A stretch of 23,734 bases of DNA from an uncultured Bacilli bacterium (lineage in GTDB: Bacteria; Bacillota_I; Bacilli_A; RF39; UBA660): assembly GCA_910587775.1 (NCBI GenBank), contig CAJUNF010000024.1, positions 1-23,734 on the forward strand, given 5' to 3'. The translations under genes were made by a program, and so were the position numbers. This document shows positions 1 to 8,900 of the stretch, piece by piece; positions within the stretch are counted from its first letter, which is position 1; every line of letters starts with the position of its first letter. A model generated the notes under the pieces. It was not told the DNA's origin. It did no database searches and saw nothing but the letters and a program-made list of their open reading frames with translations.

Positions 1-2
1 AT

Positions 3-755
3 TATAAAAGAGAAATGAATAGTCATATGATGAAGAATACAGAGTGGGGATCTGTTGCTTATTTACAACATAGTAAATATGGAAGTATGAGTAGTGTAAG
101 ATTTAACAATAATAGCTCATATGTAACCGGATATGCATCTACAAAAGAACCAACATGTGGATATACATATGATAATAGAGATTGTAATAAATATGGAACA
201 GATACAAGTATTACTCGAGCCTATAATACTTTAATTGGATATTTAGCTTCAACAACTGGAAATATAAGTGGCATTTATGATATGACAGGTGGTTCTTATG
301 AATATGTCATGGGTATTGTGTTAGATCAAAATGGTATTCCATTAAGTGGACGTCATTCTATTTCTAATTCTGGTTTTAATGGTAGTTTTGGATGTCCAAC
401 GTGTGGAGGTAATACTTCTGGTTTAACTTCTTTGACAACTGGGAAACCTTTTCCAAATGATACTAGGTATTTTGATGTTTATGCTTATGCAGAAGTTAGT
501 AATAGGTATGATAGAAGAATACTTGGAGATGCAACAGGAGAGATGGGACCTTTTGCAACAGCTACTTATGGCTCACAACAAAGACAGATTGGATCATGGT
601 ATGCTGACGATGCTTTATTTTCTTATTCTGGCGATCCTTGGTTTGTACGTGGTGGAATGTGGTCGATTGGCCTCGTTTCTGGAATATTTTCTTTTCGTGG
701 GGATTATGGTCAGATAAATGTCAATAACAGTTTTCGAATTGTTTTATCTTATTAA
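3..755 (+). CDS. Partial surface-type protein with FGE/C-type-lectin-like C-terminus (5' end outside window)
   Basis: The reading frame is open to the left edge of the window and the first internal ATG (15) has no ribosome binding site. This is therefore the C-terminal part of a longer protein cut by the window edge; 250 residues are visible. The pattern GIYDMTGGSYEYV near residue 90, then WFVRGG and a closing SFRIVLSY, recalls the formylglycine-generating-enzyme/SUMF1 type of C-type lectin fold (DMSGNVWEW, RGGSW, GFR). Two CxxC-like cysteine spots (around CGYTYDNRDC and CPTC) could form disulfides. I recall similar modules at the end of prepilin-like or surface proteins in uncultured Firmicutes, but the N-terminus is not here to confirm that. 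A decayed copy follows directly (about 840-1196). Catalytic function is unlikely or unknown; surface binding is inference. Confidence 0.6.
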   Translation, partial: YKREMNSHMMKNTEWGSVAYLQHSKYGSMSSVRFNNNSSYVTGYASTKEPTCGYTYDNRDCNKYGTDTSITRAYNTLIGYLASTTGNISGIYDMTGGSYEYVMGIVLDQNGIPLSGRHSISNSGFNGSFGCPTCGGNTSGLTSLTTGKPFPNDTRYFDVYAYAEVSNRYDRRILGDATGEMGPFATATYGSQQRQIGSWYADDALFSYSGDPWFVRGGMWSIGLVSGIFSFRGDYGQINVNNSFRIVLSY

Positions 756-839
756 AAGGTTTCTTTTTTCTTAAAATATTAAAGATGGAGATATAATTGT
801 TTTGTAAAGGATGAGAATAAATACCAACTAATAGGGAAT

Positions 840-1196
840 GAATATGTTAGAGAAATATTAGATTTTAGAGAAAATCGTATTATAGAGGTAGAAGTTACCG
901 TGACTGTGGTGATTTTGGATGTACAGTTTGTGATAATGAGACATCTGAATTAACGCTTTTGCTAACTGGAAAATCATTTCTAATTGATACATATCATTAT
1001 TCCAAAGCTAGTGAAGGGTATGATAGAAGAATTTTAGGAGATGTAACAGGAGATGGATACATTTGCTATAGTTACTTTTAAATCTAACCAAAGACAAATT
1101 GGATTATGGTATTATGATGAGATTTGGTTTATTTGTGGTTACGATTTCTATGTAGGTTCAAGTGTTGGAGTATTTAGTGTTGAACTAATTATTTAA
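840..1196 (+). pseudogene. Decayed tandem copy of the upstream FGE/C-type-lectin-like gene
   Basis: Translated piecewise, this stretch matches the C-terminal part of the preceding gene. From 893, one frame reads SYRDCGDFGCTVCDN, then a segment with YDRRILGDVTGD, against SFGCPTCGGN and YDRRILGDATGE upstream. It stops at 1079-1081. From 1053 a second frame continues with NQRQIGLWYYDE (upstream: QQRQIGSWYADD) and ends at 1194-1196. At least one +1 shift separates the halves, and the 5' part (about 780-890) is scrambled with stops. No intact start or ribosome binding site is seen. It is most simply a tandem duplication that has decayed. The closing RGG and SFR motifs are lost (ICGYDF, FSVELII). 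Confidence 0.7.
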
Positions 1197-1208
1197 TTTT
1201 ATAAGCAT

Positions 1209-1246
1209 AAAAAAGAATTAGATGTGTTCTAATTCTTTTTCTAAAT
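1209..1246. terminator. Bidirectional hairpin terminator between the pseudogene and the XRE regulator
   Basis: AAAGAATTAGA pairs with TCTAATTCTTT around a short TGTGT loop. An A-run lies on the left and a T-run on the right, so it can terminate from both sides. It overlaps the last codons and stop of the reverse-strand regulator. Confidence 0.7.
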
Positions 1247-1688
1247 ATTTTAAATCAGTTTTTCCTAATAAGTAATCTATGGAAACATGGAATAATTGTG
1301 ATAATTGATAAAGAATAATAAGCGGAGGAATTCTATTTCCTCTTTCATAGTCACTAATTGCTGAGTGAGAGGTATTAAGTGTTTCGGCAAGTTTTATTTG
1401 TGTGTAATGATTTTCTTTTCTTACTTCTCTTATTCTTTGTACTGTCAAATCTTTATTTAATTCCATTTTTAAATTTTTATAAGTTCTTATTGAAGATAAA
1501 TTGGTTATATAATCTAAGCTAACTTTGTAAAAATCTGCAAGGATTAATAAATGTTTTAGTGGAAATAAATCTCTACCTCTTTCCCATCCAGCATAGGTAG
1601 AATGATCTACTCCAAGTATATTACCAACTTCTTTTTGAGTTAATTCTTGTTCTTCTCTTAAATAACGAACTTTTTCAAAGCATATCAT
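1218..1688 (-). CDS. Transcriptional regulator with two XRE/Cro-CI helix-turn-helix domains
   Basis: About 156 residues made of two complete HTH_3 domains in tandem and almost nothing else. The first lies near residues 9-63 (LTQKEVGNILGVDHSTYAGWERG) and the second near residues 85-141 (YTQIKLAETLNTSHSAISDYERG, then IDYLLGK). Both keep the Q-x-x-[VL]A/G core and the WERG/YERG end of the recognition region. A single chain with two such domains could bind a two-part operator or act as a small dimer-like repressor. The ATG at 1688 is preferred, because GGTG lies about 6 bases upstream; an in-frame GTG at 1697 is the alternative. It diverges from the HerA-like gene, so it may regulate itself and that gene. 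No effector or peptidase domain is present. Confidence 0.8.
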   Translation of the reverse strand: MICFEKVRYLREEQELTQKEVGNILGVDHSTYAGWERGRDLFPLKHLLILADFYKVSLDYITNLSSIRTYKNLKMELNKDLTVQRIREVRKENHYTQIKLAETLNTSHSAISDYERGNRIPPLIILYQLSQLFHVSIDYLLGKTDLKYLEKELEHI

Positions 1689-1710
1689 GAGAATCACCGA
1701 GGCTATTCTC
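1689..1710. promoter_or_regulatory. Possible operator: inverted repeat at the start of the XRE regulator
   Basis: GAGAAT at 1689-1694 and ATTCTC at 1705-1710 form a dyad with 6-base arms and a 10-base centre, directly over the translation start of the double-XRE regulator. Its position suits autoregulation. The arms are short, so chance is possible. Confidence 0.3.
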
Positions 1711-1850
1711 TCATTTAAAATGGGAAAAATTGGAAAACTGGGGTAAATACGACATTTTTGCGAATGAATTAATTAAAAATAATGGTAAAAAATATTATTA
1801 GTGTTTTTTACACTTTATATCTAATAAGTCAGAAAAATAATAATTAGTTG

Positions 1851-1876
1851 TGATATAATCATAATTATGATAGGGA
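1851..1876 (+). promoter_or_regulatory. Extended -10 promoter and RBS for the HerA-like gene
   Basis: TGATATAAT at 1851-1859 is an extended -10 element without a clear -35. AGGGA at 1872-1876 is the ribosome binding site, 7 bases before the ATG at 1884. Confidence 0.6.
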
Positions 1877-1883
1877 TGATATC

Positions 1884-3815
1884 ATGTTTGGTAGAATATT
1901 ATATGTTAGTGATAATCTTGCTTATATTGAAAATAAGATTCCAGAAGATGTAGGTAGTGATTTATTAAATTTACATTTGATTTTTGAAAATGGAGATCAG
2001 AAAATTTTGGGTGAGATTACTGAAGTTCGTGAAGATCAAATTCGAGTAAAATTTTTAGGTGAATTTGTTCAAGGGAGATATTCTAATGGAATTCTTCGTA
2101 AAGCAAGTTTAAAGTCCAATATCCGTACTATAAAAACAGAGGAATTACTTGAGTTAGTTGGTCAACAATCTAAAAAAAATTTTGTGCTTGGAAGTAGTGC
2201 TACATATAAAGGACATATGGTTTGTCCTAGTATTAATGCTCTTTTAGCTAGTCATATGTGTATTTTTGGAAATACTGGTAGTGGAAAGTCTTGCGGTGTT
2301 GCGAGAATTGTTCAAAATCTTTTAAATAATCAGTATTCTCTTGCATACAATGCAAATTTAATATTTTTTGATTCTTTTGGAGAATATAAAAATGCTTTTA
2401 AAAGCATATCTAATATAAATTCTTATTATAGTTATAAGTTTGTAACTTCTAAAGTAAAAGAGAATAATGACATACTTATCAATATTCCAATGAATCTTTT
2501 AAAGAGTGATGATATTGCTGTATTGTTACAAGCTGATAAGCATTCTCAGATTACTATTATTGAACGTGCTATGAAATATGCTCGAATTTTCTCCGTAGAT
2601 ACGCCAGAATCTTTAGAGTATCGTAATCATATTATTGCAAATGCATTAATTACCATTTTGTATAGTAGTGAATCAACTGATAAGAAAAAAGATGATATTT
2701 TTTCGGTTATCAACACTTGTCATACAAAAGAGTTTAGTATGGATACAGAAATATCAGGAATAGGTTATACAAGAAAGTTTGCTGAATGTTTTCAAATTGA
2801 TTCAAAAGGTAAATTTGGTGAAGAAGTATTAATTACAGAATATATTTTAAAGTTTATTAAAGAAAATTTAGATGATTATAAAGATCCAGAAGATGTTAGT
2901 TATACTCTTACTGATTTTTCAAAGGCTTTAGATTTTACTTTGATTAGTGAAGGTTTTCAACAAAATAAAAACTTGTGGGATGATGCACAGTTATTAAAGG
3001 TGCGTTTGTACGCTATTTTGCATGGTCCAGTTGGAAAATTATTTACTGGTGAACGATTTGTGGCTCCTGGTCAATTTATTACTGAGCTAGTAAGTAATAA
3101 TAGTAAAAAAGCTCAAATTATTAATATTAATTTAGAAGGTCTTGATGATGCTGTGTCTAAGGCTATTGTTAAAATATATACGCGTATTATATTTGATTTT
3201 TCAAAAGATAATGCTAATCGTGCTACTATTCCATTTCATATGTTTTTAGAAGAAGCACACCGTTATATACAAAAAGATAATGATGTATTTTTACTTGGTT
3301 ATAATATTTTTGAGCGTATAGCAAAAGAGGGAAGAAAATATGGGGTTCTTCTTGGAATCATATCACAAAGACCTATGGAAATTAGTGATACTGTTGTATC
3401 ACAATGTTCTAACTTTTTAATTTTTAAAATGACTCATCCAATGGATATTAAATATATTGAAGAGATGTTACCAAATATTAGTCAAGATGTTATAGAAAAA
3501 ATGAAAATACTACAACCTGGAACTTGTGTAGCTTTTGGTAGTGCGTTTAAAATACCAATGATTATTAAACTAGATATGCCAAATCCTGCACCATATTCAT
3601 CAAGTTGTGATGTATCTAGTTATTGGGATTCTAAGACGGATATTCAAGAAGGTATTTCAAAAGAAATGATGGGAAGTGCTTATGCGGCATCTAATACTAG
3701 TGTTGAAGCTTCTATTATTGATAAAGTTACATCTTTTCCAGATGAATCTATAATTAAAACGGAGGAAGTAGAGCAACAACCAAGATTTATATCTCCTGAT
3801 ATTGAGACATTATAG
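1884..3815 (+). CDS. HerA/DUF87-family hexameric ATPase
   Basis: A 643-residue ATPase of the HerA/FtsK superfamily. The N-terminal ~60 residues resemble the HAS-barrel of HerA proteins. The P-loop GNTGSGKS sits near residues 129-136, the Walker B glutamates in FLEEAH near 456-459, and the ISQRP signature near 492-497, followed by a HerA-like stretch on subunits that release from DNA (VVSQCSNFLIFKMTHP). HerA proteins are ring ATPases that translocate on DNA, often with NurA or other nucleases in repair or in anti-phage systems. No NurA, SIR2 or other nuclease partner is adjacent: a regulator lies upstream and a broken AAA_14 gene downstream. The family assignment is strong; the role (repair, defence or chromosome handling) is open. 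The tail after about residue 575 is acidic and low-complexity. Confidence 0.85.
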   Translation: MFGRILYVSDNLAYIENKIPEDVGSDLLNLHLIFENGDQKILGEITEVREDQIRVKFLGEFVQGRYSNGILRKASLKSNIRTIKTEELLELVGQQSKKNFVLGSSATYKGHMVCPSINALLASHMCIFGNTGSGKSCGVARIVQNLLNNQYSLAYNANLIFFDSFGEYKNAFKSISNINSYYSYKFVTSKVKENNDILINIPMNLLKSDDIAVLLQADKHSQITIIERAMKYARIFSVDTPESLEYRNHIIANALITILYSSESTDKKKDDIFSVINTCHTKEFSMDTEISGIGYTRKFAECFQIDSKGKFGEEVLITEYILKFIKENLDDYKDPEDVSYTLTDFSKALDFTLISEGFQQNKNLWDDAQLLKVRLYAILHGPVGKLFTGERFVAPGQFITELVSNNSKKAQIININLEGLDDAVSKAIVKIYTRIIFDFSKDNANRATIPFHMFLEEAHRYIQKDNDVFLLGYNIFERIAKEGRKYGVLLGIISQRPMEISDTVVSQCSNFLIFKMTHPMDIKYIEEMLPNISQDVIEKMKILQPGTCVAFGSAFKIPMIIKLDMPNPAPYSSSCDVSSYWDSKTDIQEGISKEMMGSAYAASNTSVEASIIDKVTSFPDESIIKTEEVEQQPRFISPDIETL

Positions 3816-3816
3816 T

Positions 3817-3849
3817 GATTAGAAAATTTATTTCTAATCTTTTATTTTG
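3817..3849 (+). terminator. Intrinsic terminator after the HerA-like gene
   Basis: GATTAGAAA pairs perfectly with TTTCTAATC (9 bp, loop ATTTA) and is followed by a T-rich tract. Confidence 0.8.
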
Positions 3850-3931
3850 TAAAAAATGTGATATTTTTTTGTATTTTCTTGTAAAAAGTGTGATAAAAGT
3901 GGTAAAAAAGTGTCAAAAAGTGTGATATATT
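3849..3931 (+). repeat. Short AT-rich direct repeats ending in an extended -10 promoter
   Basis: The unit g(t)AAAAAgTGTGATA occurs at 3849-3863, 3881-3895 and 3912-3927. A shorter version, GTAAAAAAGTGTCA, lies at 3902-3915. The last copy runs into TGATATATT (3923-3931), which reads as an extended -10 element for the AAA_14 gene. Nearly the same string (GTAAAATGTGATATATT) lies at the right end of the window. The repeats may be binding sites for a regulator or simply drifted promoter duplications. Confidence 0.45.
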
Positions 3932-3991
3932 ATGTCGAAAAGTATTTTAATTTATTTTTTAAAGATATAATTAGTTTAGAGGAGTGATTAA

Positions 3992-5295
3992 ATGAAACGT
4001 TTTATTACTGAAAAACTTATTAAATGGAAAAATGATTATGATAGAAAGCCTTTAATTTTAAAAGGTGCTAGACAAGTTGGAAAGACCTATATTTTGAAAC
4101 AGTTTGGAAAAGATTTTTATAAGGAAGTAGCTTATTTCAATTTTGATCAGATCAAGAGCTTCAAGGATTGTTTCTTCACTCCAAAGATCCAAAACGTATT
4201 TTAGAACAACTATCTTTAGTTTATGGGAAAAAGATTTTACCAAATGATACTTTGATCTTTTTTGATGAAATACAAGAATGTCCAGATGCTTTAAATTCTT
4301 TGAAGTATTTTTATGAAGAAGCAAAAGAGTATCATATTGTATGTGCAGGGTCGCTTTTAGGAATTCGACTTTCAGAAACTTCATTTCCTGTAGGTAAAGT
4401 AGATTTTTTGAATTTGTATCCAATGACTTTTAGTGAGTTTTTAATAGCAGATGATTGTGAAAACTTAGTTCGTTATATGAAATCTATTTCTGAAGTGAGG
4501 GAGTTAGATTCTATATTTGCTAAAAAACTTGAAGAAAAGTTAAAAATATATTTTATTGTTGGTGGAATGCCGGAAGTAGTTTATAGTTGGGTCAATTCGA
4601 AAGATATTGAAAAAGTGAATTATATTCAAGATAATATTTTGCAATCTTATGAGCATGACTTTTCTAAACATGTTTCAAATGCTGAAGCAAATAAAATATC
4701 ATTAATATGGAATGGAATACCTTCTCAGCTTGCTAAGGAAAATAAAAAGTTTATTTATCAGGTTATTAAAAATGGTGCAAGAGCTAGGGAATATGAAGGT
4801 GCATTAAATTGGTTAAATGATGCTAATTTAATTTATAAGGTAGTGAATATTACTAAACCTTTTTTACCTATAAAATCTTATTGTGATTTATCTTCATTTA
4901 AAATTTATATGATGGATGTTGGTTTACTTAGAAGAATGTCTCGATTAGATAGTAGTATTATTTTAAAAGGTAATGATTTGTTTGAAGAATTTAAGGGATC
5001 ATTTTCTGAGAATTACGTTTTTAATATGTTAAAAAGTAGTTATGGTGAAGATATCTATTATCATACCTTTGATGGTTATGAACTAGATTTTATTTTGCAA
5101 TTTAAGAACAATATTATTCCTATTGAGGTAAAATCTAATCGAGGTCGTAATCATGTTAGCTTAACAAAATATCAAAAAAAATATAATAGTCCTTTGCTTT
5201 TACGTATATCCATGCAAAATTTAAAATGTGGAGGAGATATTATAAACATTCCATTATATTTTATAGAGTATATCGATCAAGTCTTATTTCCATAA
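3992..5295 (+). pseudogene. AAA_14/DUF4143 ATPase, broken by a single-base frameshift near 4150
   Basis: The composite protein (~434 aa) has the full layout of the AAA_14 plus DUF4143 family. The P-loop GARQVGKT is at residues 25-32 and Walker B FFDEIQECP is encoded near 4258-4285. The sensor region AGSLLGIRL follows. The C-terminal domain has ELDFIL and PIEVKSNRG, which resembles a PD-(D/E)XK-like fold. The first frame (from ATG 3992, RBS GAGGAG) ends at 4204. The remainder is in the -1 frame, with coding sense resuming at about QELQGLFLHSKDPKRI. Restoring one base after TTTGATCAG (about 4149) rejoins the frames. I see no slippery heptamer, so a loss-of-function mutation or an assembly error is more likely than programmed frameshifting. 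The family is common and its cellular role is poorly defined. Confidence 0.8.
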
Positions 5296-5304
5296 GAAGG
5301 TCTT

Positions 5305-5336
5305 AGGTGCAGTTTTTATAAATGCATCTTTTTTAT
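5305..5336 (+). terminator. Intrinsic terminator after the AAA_14 gene
   Basis: AGGTGCA pairs with TGCATCT (7 bp including one G-T pair) across an AT-rich loop and is followed by a T-run. Confidence 0.6.
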
Positions 5337-5361
5337 ATTATAATTTTATTTTTTGTTTTTT

Positions 5362-5402
5362 CGTGTTATACTGATTATAAAAATAGGGGAGTAGAAAAGG
5401 TG
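5362..5402 (+). promoter_or_regulatory. Extended -10 promoter and RBS opening the type VII secretion operon
   Basis: TGTTATACT just before 5372 is an extended -10 element. AAAAGGTG ends at 5402, 8 bases before the ATG at 5411. This supports that start over the in-frame GTG at 5402, which lies inside the ribosome binding site. Confidence 0.5.
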
Positions 5403-5410
5403 TGATTTTT

Positions 5411-5662
5411 ATGAATTCATCTGAGTCGTGGAAGTGCCCTTTTTGTGGGGCTAATGTTAATCCTGGAGATCAAGTTTGTATGCACTGTGGAGGAGCCATA
5501 CATAATACAAATGTAACGATTTCAGATTTGAGAAGTCATGAAAATAGTGGCTTGAATCAGAAAAAGAAAAATAAGTGGTTTTTAGTATTTACTATTTTTT
5601 CTGTTTTTGTATGCATTTTGGTTATTTTTTCTATTGTTTGGTTTGGTATTTTGAAGAGGTAA
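5411..5662 (+). CDS. Zinc-ribbon, single-pass membrane protein of the T7SS operon
   Basis: An 83-residue protein with an N-terminal zinc ribbon, Cys9-x2-Cys12 and Cys23-x2-Cys26-Gly-Gly, a polar linker, a KKKNK basic stop and a hydrophobic segment near residues 56-80. The order (soluble ribbon, positive charges, then membrane helix) predicts the ribbon on the cytoplasmic side with a C-terminal anchor. It is the first gene of the operon and is followed after 4 bases by the YukD-like gene and then EssC. Zinc-ribbon membrane proteins occur in many contexts, so family alone does not give a function. Its place suggests an accessory or membrane partner of the secretion ATPase, which is inference. 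Confidence 0.75.
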   Translation: MNSSESWKCPFCGANVNPGDQVCMHCGGAIHNTNVTISDLRSHENSGLNQKKKNKWFLVFTIFSVFVCILVIFSIVWFGILKR

Positions 5663-5666
5663 CATT

Positions 5667-5921
5667 ATGAATGGAAAAATATATGTGATTGTCTCTGTAC
5701 CACTTATTGAGCAAGAATTTGATATGTATATTCCTTCTTCTAAGAAAATAGGTTCAATTAAGCAACTTATTATTCAAATAGTAGAAGAACGAAGTGATTT
5801 TAATTTTGTAGATGATGGGTGTAAGCATTTATATGATAAAATAACTGGAGATATGATGGATGATAATGAATTTGTTAAGTTTAGCAAAATAAAAAATGGT
5901 TCAAGATTAATTTTATATTAG
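5667..5921 (+). CDS. YukD/EsaB-like ubiquitin-fold protein of type VII secretion
   Basis: At 84 residues it has the size and pattern of YukD/EsaB. A first beta strand (KIYVIVSVP) is followed by a second strand with FDMYIPSSKKI, a helix (IKQLIIQIVEE), then LYDKITGDMMDDN and a last strand (SRLILY). This is the beta-grasp order of this ubiquitin-like family, which lacks the C-terminal diglycine, as here. YukD-family proteins are small cytosolic T7SSb components, and in some relatives the domain is fused to membrane proteins. The RBS (AGAGGT) overlaps the stop of the zinc-ribbon gene, and EssC starts 14 bases downstream. The position between a membrane protein and EssC makes the assignment safe despite low sequence conservation. 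Confidence 0.85.
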   Translation: MNGKIYVIVSVPLIEQEFDMYIPSSKKIGSIKQLIIQIVEERSDFNFVDDGCKHLYDKITGDMMDDNEFVKFSKIKNGSRLILY

Positions 5922-5935
5922 AATGAGGAATTTGT

Positions 5936-8900
5936 ATGCAAGTAACTGTAATTCGAAAAAATGAATTAAATATTTTTACTTTGCCAAAAGAGATTAATGG
6001 TAATTTTTGGATTACTGATTATGAAAATGGGCGAAAAATTAATTTAGTTAATATTGAAGCTACAAAAGAAGGTTGGCAACTGATTAGTAATCAAGATGCT
6101 TTTGTAGTTGATGCAAAAAATATTATGGTACCTTATGTAATATTACAAGATTATTCTTTTTATCTTTTAAATAATAATTATAAAAATGAAAAATATTATA
6201 TTTATTGTTCTCCAGTATATGATACGACATATAAGGAACTGGGTATTTCTACAAAACCTATTTTGGTAGGATCTACAAATGATGCAGATATTAGTTATGG
6301 ATTAAATGGAGTTCCAAAAAAATCTTTTTCTATCCAAAAAGTAAATCAAGGGTTTTCGTTATCTATTATGGATGCTAATTCAGCAGTATATGTAAATCAT
6401 AAAAGAGTTTTACAATCTAAGTTAGTGTCTTATGGGGATATTATTTTTACTTTTGGCTTAAAAATTATTCCAATGAGGAGAGATGGCATTGATTATTTGC
6501 TTGTGAATAATCCAGGTGGAATGTTAAATTTTAATGCTTCTTTTGTAAATGTCTTACCTCAGAAATGTGATTTTGTTGAGGATAATATGGTTTTAAATGA
6601 AGATATTGGACATACAGAGGATTCTTTTTATCGAACTCCACATTTTTATAAAATGATAGATAAATTTGTTGTTCAGATCGATTCTCCTCCTGCTGGTAAA
6701 ACAGAAGAAGGAATGCCAGTTTTATTAACGCTTGGACCAATGCTTACTATGTCTATGACCTCAATTATTACACTTTTAAATACTTTTAATGCAATTGGAA
6801 AAGGTCAAGCAACTATAGAGTCTTCTTTAGCATCTTTAGTCATGGGATCTGCCATGCTTGCTACTTGTTTATTATGGCCCTTGATTACAAAAGCTTATCA
6901 GAAACATGCAGATAAAAAGTTTGAAAAAAAAAGACAGAAAGCTTATCGGAAGTATATTGATAAAAAAGAAGCTCTTATTAATACAGAGTTAGCAATTCAG
7001 AAAAATACTTTATTGGATAATTATTTTTCTATTTCTAAGTGTCAAGAAATTATAAGAGGACATAATATTCAACTTTGGCAAAGAAGAATTACAGATGGAG
7101 ATTTTTTAACATTGCCAGTAGGTTTTGGTAATGTTCCAATGCTTATGGAAATTAGTTATCCAGAAGAACATTTTTCTTTAACAGAAGATAATCTTCTTGA
7201 TATGGTACATGAACTTGGTAGAAAAGAACGTATTTTAACTGATGTACCAATTGTTTATTCTTTTTATGATAATGTTGCAACAGGTGTAGTAGGAGATCGT
7301 GTAATTACAAAAGCTTTTATAGATCGTGTTATGTTACAAGTTATGGCGAATTATAGTTATGATGAAGTAAAAGTTGTTACTTTTACTTCTAAGGATAATG
7401 AAACTTCATGGGATTATATAAAGACAATTCCACATAGCTGGAGTAATGATAAAACGATAAGATATTTTGGTTCTTCAAATGATGATTACCGAGAAATGAT
7501 CTATAATTTAGAAAAAGTATTTCAACAACGTAAAGAACAAGATAATGATTTTAGAAGAATGCCACATTATATTATTATTACAGATGCGATTAAATCGATT
7601 GATTCTTATGATTTTATTAAGAATGTTATGACTAGTTCTAAAAATTTAGGATTTAGTATTATTATGTTAGTAGATCGTATTTCTGCACTACCAAATGAAT
7701 GTAAAAGTTTTATGGAAGTAAGTGCTCAAGAATGTAATATTTTTCAAAGAGTATTAAATTCTTATGTACAAAAGTTTTATGTCGATCCTTCTCCAATTGA
7801 TGAAATTTATCGTTGTGCTATAGAACTTGCTAATATTCCTCTTGATATAAAGAGTGAAGTGGAGTCTAGTTTACCTAATACTTATCAATTTTTAGAAATG
7901 TATCAAGTTGGAAAAGTAGCACAATTAAACTCTTTAGAGAGATGGAAAAAGAGTAATCCTGTTTTGTCATTACAAGCCCCTATTGGTATTGGAAAAAGTG
8001 GGGAAATTATTAATTTAGATTTACATGAAAAGTATCATGGACCTCATGGATTGGTAGCTGGTACAACAGGTTCTGGTAAATCAGAGTTTATTATTACGTT
8101 TATTTTATCGTTAGCTGTGAATTACCATCCTTATGAAGTTCAAGTAATTTTAATTGATTATAAAGGTGGAAGTTTGGCAGGAGCATTTTTAACAGATCAG
8201 TATCGTTTGCCTCATTTAGCTGGAACTATTACAAACCTTGATGGTAATGAGTTAAATCGGTCTCTTGCATCGATTGAAAGTGAAGTAAAAAGAAGACAAA
8301 GAATGTTTAATGAGGCAAAGTCAGTTGCAAATGAGAGTACTATAGATATTTATAAATATCAAAAGTTATGGCGAGAAGGTAAACTTCAAAATATGGAGCC
8401 TATTTCACATTTGTTTATTATTAGTGATGAGTTTGCAGAGTTAAAAGAACAACAACCTGAATTTATGGATAAATTAATAAGTGTTGCACGTGTGGGGCGT
8501 TCTTTAGGAGTGCATTTAATTTTGGCAACCCAAAAACCAGGTGGAGTAGTAGATTCTCAAATATGGTCGAATACAAGATTCCGTGTATGTTTAAAAGTGC
8601 AAGACACAGGAGATTCTCAAGAAGTATTAAAAAAACCAGATGCAGCATTTTTGAAAAGAACAGGAAGATTTTATTTACAAGTTGGATATGATGAAGTTTA
8701 TACACTTGGACAATCAGCATGGGCTGGAGGACAGTATTATCCAAATACAACATTTAAGCGTGAAGTAGATTCTTCTGTTAATACAATTAATAACATTGCA
8801 TATATTACAACAACAAAAGAAAATACTGTAAAAGAAGTAGTTGAATCACTTGGAGAGGAACTTCCAAATGTTGTTCAGTATTTAAGTGATATTGCTCATC

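Noticed and set aside
457..717. 86-codon alternative-frame ORF inside the first gene
   Set aside because: It has no RBS, and the other frame has the family-like signatures and the tandem copy.
1..1200. Diversity-generating retroelement variable region
   Set aside because: The C-type-lectin-like end and a second copy are suggestive, but no reverse transcriptase or template repeat is in the window and the second copy is frameshifted rather than adenine-mutated.
3849..3931. CRISPR array
   Set aside because: Repeats are only about 15 bases, imperfect and irregularly spaced, with no unique spacers or cas genes.
4130..4210. Programmed frameshift in the AAA_14 gene
   Set aside because: No slippery heptamer, stem-loop or internal Shine-Dalgarno near the junction; a simple one-base loss explains the data.
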